Of a stretch of 64,000 nt of DNA, positions 24,355 through 34,380 are shown piece by piece. The position numbers and the translations under genes are program-made. The first letter of the stretch is position 1; each line of letters starts with the position of its first letter. Source of the DNA: Narthecium ossifragum (Eukaryota; Streptophyta; Magnoliopsida; Dioscoreales; Nartheciaceae); NCBI GenBank assembly GCA_963920575.1, contig OY986965.1, positions 25,532,988 to 25,596,987 of the forward strand, written 5' to 3'. The notes beneath the pieces are model-generated. The model ran no database searches. It had not been told where the DNA came from and saw only the letters and a program-made list of their open reading frames with translations.

Positions 24355-24621
24355 TTTGGGGGGCCGGAAATTTTTTTTTCCTAAGACCTTGCAAAACAAA
24401 CGATCGTTCATGTTCCACGCCCCACGGCTATCGCATACTTGCTCCTCGGCGACCCCCCGTCGAGGTACTCATTCCATTTACTCATCTTGTTCTTTGATTG
24501 TGCTTAAAATTTGAGTTATTGGTATATAGATTTCTTTGTATTGTGTTGTTTTTAGTTCCAACTCAAATTTGTTTTGAAATTTCTTACTCTAGCATGCGAT
24601 GAAATACTCCATATGTTGTGA
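24355..24621 (+). mobile_element. fragment of hAT copy Z2
   Basis: It matches the first 300 bp of Z3 (24700-24960) and the reverse complement of Z1 near 13200-13480. The start is in the gap. The copy stops at tactccatatgttgtga, where Z3 begins, so Z3 appears to have inserted into Z2. Confidence 0.7.
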
Positions 24622-25067
24622 CAGGGCCGCCCCTGAGGCAAGGTCTAGAAGGCATGTGTCTTGGGCTCATAATTCTGGAGGGCCCGGAAATTTTTTCCTA
24701 TATATATATATAACCTAGCAAAACAAACGATTGTTCATCTCCCACGCCCCACATACTCGCTCTCGCTCCTCGGCGCCCCCATCGAGGTACTCATTCCATT
24801 TACTCATCTTGTTCTCTGATTGCGCTTAAAATTTGAGTTATTGGCATCTGGATTTCTTTGCACTATGTCGTTTCTAGTTCCAACTCGAATCTATTTTGGA
24901 ATTTCTTACTCTGACATGCGATGAAGTACTCCATATGTTGTGACATCTTTTTTCAATTTCTTTTTGTCTTTATCCTTAGCATAAATTGAGTTTGTTTCCA
25001 CAATGATGCGATGTTGAGAGCAAGGGTTTATTTAGCACTCATTGCATGTACACTAATGTTTCAAAAC

Positions 25068-25172
25068 TTGACTATTTTATCGATTGAAAAGGAATTGGCT
25101 GACAAACTTGATTGCACAAGTTAGGTTGAAACTTTTGCGACCAAGAATGCAAGGAGGGTGATTTTTCAGTAG
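25068..25172 (+). pseudogene. hAT transposase C-terminal fragment in Z3
   Basis: Reads ILSIEKELADKLD, then a stop, then VETFATKNARRVIFQ and the family stop codon. It matches the minus-strand fragment in Z1 (12777-12965) but is more decayed. Only the tail of the dimerisation region remains. Confidence 0.7.
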
Positions 25173-25252
25173 CAACAGATTTGGTTTTTATAAGTTTTAT
25201 ATTTTCATTTGAATCTAGTATACTATTTTGTTAAATTGTACTGAGATTATAA

Positions 25253-25432
25253 TCCTTATATGGAGAGATGGTTATAAATTAACATTTCATTGTCCTATGT
25301 GGAGCCTACGTGGAGAGGGTTATCCTACGTGGAGGGGGAGTTAGTGGGGGAGAGAGGAGGTTAGTGATGAGTTATTGGGGAAGGTGGGGAGAGAGGGTAG
25401 TTACCCTGCCATGTGGCAGGGGGACTTACTAG
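25253..25432 (+). mobile_element. Helitron-like short unit 1
   Basis: 180 bp beginning tccttatatggagagatgg. The 3' end has a hairpin (ccctgcca tg tggcaggg) a few bases before ctag. The base before is A and the base after is T, which fits Helitron insertion between A and T. Z1 lacks this sequence at the matching place. No coding sequence. Confidence 0.55.
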
Positions 25433-25612
25433 TCCTTATATAGAGAGATGGTTATAAATTAACCTTTCGTTATCCAATGTGGAGCTGATGTGGAGAGGGT
25501 TATCCTACGTGGAGGGGGAGTTAGTGGGAGAGAGAGGGGGCTAGTGAGAAGTTATTGGGAAAGGTGAGCAGAGAGGGTAGTTACCCTGCCATGTAGCATG
25601 GGGGCTTACTAG
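25433..25612 (+). mobile_element. Helitron-like short unit 2, head-to-tail with unit 1
   Basis: Also exactly 180 bp and directly adjoining unit 1: ctag of unit 1 is followed at once by tccttatatagagagatgg. It ends cttactag before T. It differs from unit 1 by scattered substitutions, so the duplication is not recent. Confidence 0.55.
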
Positions 25613-27218
25613 TTGGATTATATTTGTCCTGACAAAGTGATTTTTCTATTTAATGAATTATAGTGCTATGATTCTTTTTTAATAATATATGTTTCTCTAA
25701 AAATTTGTTTTCGAAGTGAATTTTTTTTTATGTATTTTAGAAAATACAGACTCCGTGGGTAAAGTATGCGTTTGTACATGGGTTTTCAGGCAAATTTTTA
25801 TGTGATACCCGTGTTTTCAAAAGTAAGCATTGAATACCTATGTTTCTCGAACCATTTTTAATTGATGCCTCCGTCCACCTGCCGTCTGCCGGTCTAACGG
25901 CGGCCCGAGCGAACTGATCACGTGCCTACAAATTCACATAATGATGGAGTCCACTCAGGGGCGGATTTATGAGTGGGCTACACTGGGCTGTAGCCCTGGC
26001 AGCCTAGATGAAAATTCTAAAAGGCCTATAAATTTAACCCATTTAAATTTAATATAAATACATTCAGCCCATCTGCTAAGCCCACCAATCCAGCCCACCT
26101 GCCCAGCCACCAGGCCAGCCCACCTGCCCAACCCAGTCATGCAAAGAAGTCAAAATTAAATTGAACATGCATGCTTACATCATCCAATTCGTACGAAACT
26201 CTAATTTGCTTCTGCCGCCTGCCGCCTGCCGCTGCGGGGTCTAGGGCTAGCCTGCTAGGTCTTAGGGTGCAGGGGCGGCTGAGGTATTGGGCGGCTAAAG
26301 GAAATCATTGATTTGGGTAGATGTCGGCTGAGGTATTATATATAAATCCCTAATTTTTATTTCTCTTTATCTCATCTTATTTTCTCAAATTAAATTCCTA
26401 ATTTTGGATTCATTGAAATTTTGAAGATCACTGTCACATCTCTTCCATGATGCCATCAGTTCCATTTAAGGGATAGGGTAAGGTTTGATCTCTTCCTCGT
26501 CGATAGAGAGGTAAAATCATTTTTTGTATTTCTCTATTTGTGTTTTGGTGATTTTTACATATTTTTTTAGACTGGTGGATTGATTTTGTGCATTTTAATG
26601 ATGGAATTGAATGCCTGTTTTGACAATTGCTTGTTTCTTGCTTTGTGGCATATGAATAAAAGTATTGATTGGTTTGGGTTGCTATACAGCTGAATTTCCA
26701 TATAAATTATATAGGATTTTGGGTTGTTAATTGTGATGACAGACCAAGAAAGAAAGAGAAAAAAGACACTTTTGTTGTTCTTTAAACCAAGAGATGATAC
26801 ATCCACAAGTGATACACCTTCACCATCGGTTGTGAGCGACTCAAATATTGATGAATCTTCTCTGTTAGCCCTAATGACGTTTTAATGATGCCAATATGTT
26901 CTTAAATGTTTAAATATATATGTGATAAAATATATGTTGATAACAAGCTTTAACTTTCATATTTGAGCTGTTAGTGGAGTTCACGGATGATGCGCGGATG
27001 CATCTGTGGAGCTCACGGATGATGCACGGATGCATCCGTGGAATGCGACGGTCGATCCGTGGATCGACCATGAGATGCGACGGTCGACCGTGAGCCCAGA
27101 AACTAGCCGTTAAAGAGCCGTTGCAGAAACAGAAAATAGTCGTTGGAAGCTATTTTTTGAGGCCCTAAAGCTCAAGTATATATGAGAAGATGCAGCAAAC
27201 TTGGGGTAAGACTAAGGG

Positions 27219-29884
27219 TGTAAGGACCCGTACCTCCAACCTGGTCCGACCGCGTTAGGTCGAGGGTCTGGGTTTGTGTTTTGGCTCGGTTGGTCTTGGG
27301 ATGCGATCGGTTGATCGTATCGCTGTTTTTGACCCCAGTGGCATTTTGGTAAATATGCTCCCTGGCGGTCAGTTTCACACCCGCGTTGCACCCACGGCCT
27401 TGGTTTGATGTATGTGATTGTTTAGAATGGTTAGGTGGGTCTGGGATTGGAAGATCCCAGCTCGGGCGCGCTAGAGCTCGCTATCGGGCTCGTGAGCGGG
27501 CTTTCGACCCGTTAGAGGATCCGGCCCATTAGAGGGCCTGGTGAGTGGAGGGTGGTTGGAGCAGTTGGCTCCAACCCCCTACCCGCTCCCCTCTCTTCTC
27601 TCCTCTCTTCTCTCCTTCCTTTTTTCTCTTCCTTGGCTGGTTCTTCCTTCTCTTCTCCACCGACGGCTCCTCTTCCTCTCCCTTCTCCCCTTCTCCTCCG
27701 GCTGGGCTAAAGCTTGGAGGACTGAGCTTGAGTAGAGGATCTTCGTGGCAAGGTTGGCTGGACGCGTGGGGAGCTTCTTTGCTGTTGAGGTAGGTGTTTC
27801 TACCTCGATCCTTGGATCGGGTTCTACTAGGTTAGGATGTATGCTTGTGCTGTGTATACTTAGTAGAATGGTTGTGAATCTCTTTGCTTATGTACTGTAG
27901 ATCCATTCTTGTATTCCGGCTTTACAAATCCGGTATTATAACGTTAATTTCTGTATTGTCGAAGTTTCATCGGTTTTTGGTTTTCCGATCTAAAATGGGA
28001 TTTAACCGTCAAAAATTGGATTTCTTTGTATCATTAGATCCCTCACCTCAAGATACATTCGTTTGCAAAGTTTGATTGATTTCTAACATGTTTTGATTCT
28101 CTAAATCTTAGATTTAAGATTTCTGATATTTTGCGTCTGGAGCTCGACGGTCGATCTGTGTATCGACCGTCATGCTTTAACATGCTTTTCCTGGGCCTGA
28201 CGGTCGACCGTCGCATCGACCGTCGGGCTCTGTCGAGATTTTAGCTTCTCAGGGTCGATGGATGGATCGACCGTCACCCTTGAGATTTCCTTGTTTTGGC
28301 CTCACGGTCGATCGGTGGATCGACCGTGACATCGACCGTCGGGTTTTATCGTGGCTTTGAATACCGCGGTCGATCCTCGGATCGACCGTCGCCTCGCTGG
28401 TTTTCCTTGTTTTGGCTTCACGGTCGATCGGTGGATCGACCGTGACATCGTCCGTGGTATCACGGTCGATCCCCGTGACATCGTCCGTGACTCTTTAAAC
28501 CTGGTTTTCTAGTGTTTCTTGATTGGTTTTGAAGGGGGATTATTATTTAAACATGCTGGGGAGCATGTAGGGGGATTTGATGAAGTTTTCAAAGGATTTG
28601 CATCGGGTTTGAGAATTGAATCGCGGGTTTGCCCTTTTGATGGATTTGTGGATGGTTTTGCATTCAACACATGGCCGATGATATTTAAATGCTATTTTGG
28701 TTGCTTAACCATTAGCTAGCTATGAGTGCTAACTAATGAGGAATTGTGGAACTTTAGCCTCTTGCCGGCGATGCCGAGGGCTATTGTATAAATGTGGCCA
28801 GTTACCTGCGGGGTAACTGTGGAACCTTAGTCTGTCAGGTGCGAGAGTGCACTGAAGACTATTGTATATCTGTGTTGCATGATTTGCTCAGATGTTGTTT
28901 GGTTAGCATAGATTATATGTTTTGAGGCCTTTGCTATGCTTACCCTTTTGCTAGCTGGAAGCTACGCCTAGCCCTTTATGATTAGTGACATCTTGTTGCA
29001 TGCTTTTACCTTATTATCTCTGTGCTTGAGCATTGCATGCATCTGTATGCATTAGAGGCATTTGAGGTTAGGCGGGCGATGTCTTGGGTCGCCAATCCGA
29101 GGCTCTCGGGTAGCTCGGATCTAGCCTTAGGACCGTGGCTGGGTAGTCAGGATTAGGGTGTGATTGTCGATCTGAATCTCGGATGATTGAGGATTGCGAT
29201 AGTCGGCTTGAATCTTTGTTTGAGGTTTAGAGGTCGTGTTGTCTTCCTAGGCCAAGTGCTAGGGATGCAACCGAGGAGTTCCCGACGTGGTCCCCAGGCA
29301 GTGGTATCCCTGCTGGGTAAGGGCTAAAGCCTGCATGTTACTGTTTCCGTGGTCCTCCTGGTAACATGTTCAGGAGAGAGGTTTCATGACAGGAACCCTT
29401 GGGACATCGGTGGGTTATGGGACCCGTGGCATCCTTTAGACTTAGGCTGGGGGACAACACTGTTGTTGTTTTCCTCCCTTCAGTGTGCCGTAGAGTAGAA
29501 CCCTACTGGGCTTTTTGCTCATTCCTACCCGGGCTGCGTTTGCAGGTGCAGGCGGCGGTCCTTCTTCGGTGGAGCCGACTGGTTCAGCTTTTGGCGGCGC
29601 AGGTACATCCAGAGGCGTCTGAGGTTTTGTTGGAGGATGTAACTGTTGTACTTTTTCTTTATATATAATATGTTGTAACCATTTGGAGATCTTTTGGGAT
29701 TTGGTATAAATATGTATTTCGAAGCTCAGACTTGATGTTATATTATGATTAAATCACCTTAGCCTCTGGAATACTTTTGTTTAAATTGTCTACCCTTTCC
29801 GCTTGTACTGCGCCGGTTGATGATGAATAGTGTTAGGACCCTCACGCCCCGTCCTGGATGGGTTTTCTGGGTCGGGGTGTGACA
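27219..29884. mobile_element. solo LTR, family A, copy 2
   Basis: 2,666 bp, beginning tgtaaggacccgtacctcc and ending gggtcggggtgtgaca, with target repeat aaggg on both sides (27214-27218 and 29885-29889). The 3' copia LTR keeps the uninterrupted site (gactaagggagatatt near 33920). It is homologous to 18582-21410. No internal coding sequence or priming sites. Confidence 0.95.
28145..28492. repeat. GATCGACCGT palindrome array, solo LTR copy 2
   Basis: Seven or more near-palindromes of the type ACGGTCGAT-GGTGG-ATCGACCGT, with variants such as gacggtcgaccgtc and ccccgtgacatcgtccgtg. Unit order and number differ from copy 1. Confidence 0.82.
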
Positions 29885-30354
29885 AAGGGAGATATTAGTT
29901 TACATTGTAATAAGTTTTAGTTTTCTTTTGAGAGCTTTAACCTTTGTAAAACTACTTCAAGTGTGAAGTAGACTTTGAGAGAAATATCCAAGAGAGAGCT
30001 TGGAGTGATTTGTAAGGTTCTCAAGCACCCGTAAGCTTGAGGGGGAGCTCCAGCAATTGTTGGAGGATTTGTAAGGTTGCCAAGCATCCGGAAGCTTGGT
30101 GGGAATACTTGTAAGGGAATTTACAAGTAATGGAACCTCAAGGAGGACCTTGAGTGAAGTGGACGTAGACAAGGTTTGCCGAACCACTATAAATCTGGTG
30201 CAAGTCTCCTAACTCTTCCTCTCATCCTTCATTGCATGCTTTATTTATAGTTTCCATTTCTAAACAAGCTTACTAGTCTTCTAGCTTTCTATCTTGGTTT
30301 TCATCTATTGTATTTCCACAAAAAGGTCCAATCCATCCCCCCTTGGACCTTCAA

Positions 30355-30368
30355 TTGGTATCAGAGCT
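30355..30368 (+). promoter_or_regulatory. primer-binding site of the pol-less copia element
   Basis: ttggtatcagagct, two bases after the 5' LTR end, the standard initiator tRNA-Met complement in plant copia elements. Confidence 0.85.
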
Positions 30369-30417
30369 AGGTCTCTATTTTAGTGGTGTAACAACCTTTA
30401 GAAGATCCTAGGTATAG

Positions 30418-32190
30418 ATGGAAAACCTACAAGGACAATCTACCAATAGGCCTCCCTACTTTGATGGAGAAAACTATAATTATTGGAAGACTAGAATAGA
30501 AATTTTTATCCAATCCTTAGACTATGAAGCTTGGCTTACCATTGAGGATGGACCATTCATTCCTAGCAAAATGCATGAAGGAAGGAATGTACCCAAGCTT
30601 AAGAGTGAGTACACTCCATCCGACATAAGGAAATTGAAAATAAATGCTAAAGCCAAATGCTTTCTTATTTATGCATTGAGTCCAAATGAATTTAGTAGAG
30701 TTTCAAGTTGTAAATTAGCCGAGAAAATATGGGAGAAACTTGAAATTACATATGATGGAACCAACAGAATTAAGGAAACTAGGATAAGTATGCTTGTTCA
30801 TGACTATGAATTGTTTAGCATGAAGGATAATGAGTCCATTAGTGAAATGTTTACACTGTTCAATGATATTTTAAATGTGCTTGAATCTCTTGGCAAATCT
30901 TATGCTAATGATGAAATTGTGAGAAAGATACTTAGGTGTTTACCTAAAGCATGGGATCCCAAGGTGACGGCGATTGAAGAAACCAAAGACCTTTCTAAGC
31001 TATCACTTGATGAGCTCATGGGTTCACTCATGACCTATGAGATGAACTTTAAGAAGAGCAACAATAAAGGAGAGAAGAAAGACAAATCAGTTGCATTCAA
31101 GTCATCATACCAAGATTCATCAATTTCAAGTGATGAAGAATCGGATTCAAGTGATGAGGAATTGGCATCAATTACAAGAAAAATCAAAAGGATGCTCAAT
31201 CGCCAAGGAGTAAAGAAAAATTTCAAGAAGAAAACCTTCGAAGGTGAAAAATCAAACTCTACCTCATATAATTCAAATAACATTATATGCTATAAGTGTA
31301 GAAAGCTCGGTCACTACAAGCCCGATTGCCCTCAACTCAAGAAGTCAACCAAGAAGGGTTTCAAGAAAAAGAGAGGCATGATGGCAACTTGGAGTGAAAG
31401 CGATAAGGATTCTTCCTCCGATGAAAAAGAGCAAGAAAAGGCAAATATTTGTCTAATGGCTATCGGGGATGAGGAAGAAGATCATGAGGTAAATGATGAG
31501 CTAGCTTTTGATGAACTTTTTGAAGCTTATCATTCCTTAGCTAAAGATTTCAAGTTCCTTAAAAAGAAATATTATGCTTTATGTAAAGACTTGAAGAAGC
31601 TAGAACATGAAAAACTAGATGCCATGCATAAGATTGACTTATTAGAAAATGAAAACAAATGCATGATAAGTAAGACATCTAGTGATGATCATGCCTCACT
31701 TAGAAAAGAACTTGAGAATTGCAAATGTGAGCATGACATTTTACAAAATAACTCAAGCAACTTACAAAAGGAAATCATCATTTTGAGAGAATCAAAAAGG
31801 GATCTCACCCTTGAAAATAATGATTTGAAAATTACTCTTTCTAAGTTTATGAAGAGTAAGATCATACTTAATGAGATCCTTGATAGCCAACATAGCTCAT
31901 TGAAAACAAATGGAATTGGCTATAATCCTAGGAAGATGAACAATCTTAAAAAGACAAGCTTTGTTAAAGCATGATCTCATCCTCCTAAATTTGCAAATAT
32001 ACCTACTTGTCACTATAGTTGTAAAAAGGGGCATATTGCTCCTAATTGCTATTTAATGAAGAATGCTAGTGCTAACACCCTTTGGATTCCAAAACATTCA
32101 TCTTATATGTACATGTCAAGAGTTAACGATAATGGACCCAAAAAGATTTGGGTACCAAAAATCAAAACAAGATTTGTGTTAGGGATGCTT
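30418..32190 (+). pseudogene. gag of the pol-less copia element
   Basis: An open frame of 518 codons (30418-31974) starts MENLQGQSTNRPPYFDGENY and continues YWKTRIEIFIQSLDYEAW, a UBN2-type gag of the kind found in SIRE-like copia elements. It has a zinc knuckle CYKCRKLGHYKPDC, then a Lys/Glu-rich coiled-coil stretch. After the TGA at 31972 the same frame continues with a degraded second knuckle (CHYSCKKGHIAPNC) and KKIWVPKIKTR, which normally sits just before protease. Protease and the rest of pol are missing. The first 518 codons could still give a capsid-like protein. Confidence 0.85.
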
Positions 32191-33421
32191 GAGATCCAAT
32201 TGTCAAGACAAATTCAAAAGAAAACGGTGATATCTTGATGGTAGATGCTCAAGTGATGAGGTGTGGACAAGAATATGTTTCCAAGGAAAGGAAGTATGCT
32301 AAATAGTCATCAAATGATATATGATCCTTCCAATGATATGAAATCTTGTTCCTCCATCTTCATTTGTTATCTCAAATAGTGATAGTAAACTTTATTCTAT
32401 GATTTATTTTCCTTATGAAGTCTTTTTGATTTAAAAATGAATCCTCGAAAAGAATTAATCTTGACTAAAATCTTGTATCTTGATTGATTTTAAAAGATGT
32501 CATATGGTCATATTTTGCATTGTAATGCTTACTGATTTGAAATGAACTTTAATCATCTCTTATGAGATATTGTGACTTGTATGCACCATAAGCCTCAAAT
32601 TCTTCAAGTGTTTTCATGAAATGGAATAGTAGTATGTGAGTCCTAAATGCTCATTTTCACACACATACACTCATGTGCCATAATTTTGATTAAATGCATG
32701 AATTCCTGGAAAAATGTCTTGGTTTAGCTCAAAATATTAAATTACATGTGTATGTAAAAATTCATGAGATTTTGATTCAAAAATCATTTTAAATTAAATT
32801 TTAAAATTCATTTTCTGGAAGTGACGGTCGACCGTGAGTTCACTTGAATCGACCGTGAGTACGCAATGTTCAAATCGTGGGTGACGGTCGACCGTGAATC
32901 CTTGAAGGTCGACCGCCACTGATTGTGTCACATTTTTTTAAAAAATTTTCCATCGCATCGCATTTAAAAAAAAATTATTGTTCAATAATTTGTATATGGG
33001 GGAGATAAATGAACTTATGTTAGGGGAGTACTTTATTTGAATGGGTTTAAATTTTTTTAAAATATATTCCCTATTTCAATTGGTATCCTAAGTATTTGAT
33101 ATCAAGCCTCCATTAGTGATCAAAATCTTTTTCTCTAACTCCATCCCCACTTTTTGATGATGCCATAGGGGGAGAAAAAGTTGTGATGTGATCTATTGCT
33201 ACCAATCAAGATATTAGTTAAAGAAGAAATTATACTAAAAGATAAATTATCTTGTCATAATATCATGGATAGAAATTTTCAATATCATATGACTAGTATG
33301 CATCCTTAGTATTCATCTTAGAACACCTTTTATTAAAGAAATGGATGCATAGATTTAGGGGGAGCAATAGATATTTTATCATCACATATAAATAAATTGT
33401 CATCATCAAAAAGGGGGAGAT
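32191..33421 (+). other. 3' internal region of the pol-less copia element
   Basis: AT-rich, no coding. It contains GATCGACCGT-type repeats at 32819-32925 (two copies of gacggtcgaccgtga, plus half-sites) and ends in the purine tract aaaaagggggaga at about 33408-33420. Confidence 0.7.
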
Positions 33422-34380
33422 TGTTAGCCCTAATGACGTTTTGATTATGTTTTGATGATGCCAATATGTTCTTAAATGTTTAAATATATATGTGATAAAA
33501 TATATGTTGATAACAAGCATTAACTTTCATATTTGAGCTATTAGTGGAGTTCACGGTTGATGCGTGGATGCATCCGTGGAGCTCACGGATAAAGCGCGGA
33601 TGCATCCGTGGAGCTCACGGATGATGCGCGGATGCATCCGTGGGATGCGACGGTCGATCTGTGGATCGACCGTGAGATACGTTTTTCTTGACAGAGCCTG
33701 ACGGACGATGTGACGGTCGATCGTGACGCTTGACGGTCGATAGGTGGATAGACCGCGGCTCAAGAAATCATGATGGACGATGCGACGGTCGACCGTGAGC
33801 CCAGAAACTAGCCGTTACAGAGCCGTTGCAGAAACAGAAAATAGCCGTTAGAAGCTATTTTTTGAGGCCCTAAAGCTCAAGTATATATGAGAAGATGCAG
33901 CAAACTTGGGGTAAGACTAAGGGAGATATTAGTTTACATTGTAACAAGTTTTAGTCTTCTTTTGAGAGCTTTAACCTTTGTAAAACTACTTTAAGTGTGA
34001 AGTAGACTTTGAGAGAAATATTCAAGAGAGAGATTGGAGTGATTTGTAAGGTTCTCAAGCACCCGTAAGCTTGAGGGGGAGCTCCAGCAGTTGTTGGAGG
34101 ATTTGTAAGGTTGCCAAGCACCCGAAAGCTTGGTGGGAATACTTGTATTACAAGTAGTGGAACCTCAAGGAGGACCTTGAGTGAAGTGGACGTAGGCAAG
34201 GTTTGCCGAACCACTATAAATATGGTGCAAGTCTCCTAACTCTTCCTCTCATCCTTCATTGCATGCTTTATTTATAGTTTTCATATCTAAACAAGCTTAC
34301 TAGTCTTCTAGCTTTCTGTCTTGGTTTTCATCTATTGTATTTCCGTAAAAAGGTCTAATTCACCCCCCGTTGGACCATCA
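33422..34380 (+). repeat. 3' LTR of the pol-less copia element
   Basis: 959 bp, followed by target repeat ttctc and then the resumed hAT X transposase frame. A block at 33552-33800 carries repeats of gatgcgcggatgcatccgtgg and gacggtcgat...atcgaccgtgag. Confidence 0.92.

Larger units (their letters stand above)
26863..30353 (+). repeat. 5' LTR of the pol-less copia element, split by a solo LTR
   Basis: About 820 bp after removing the insertion at 27219-29884 and its target repeat. It is shorter than the 959-bp 3' LTR, chiefly because the palindrome block at 26982-27092 is smaller than that at 33552-33800. Confidence 0.88.
26863..34380 (+). mobile_element. pol-less Ty1/copia element inside hAT X
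   Basis: LTRs are at 26863-30353 (interrupted) and 33422-34380, starting tgttagccctaatgacg and ending accttca / accatca. The target duplication is ttctc (26858-26862 and 34381-34385). The internal region has gag only; integrase, reverse transcriptase and RNase H are absent. The element is non-autonomous and would have relied on enzymes from a relative. Confidence 0.92.

Noticed and set aside
23972..24514. Frames running through the N gap
   Set aside because: They are made of undetermined residues; the ends do not share a product.
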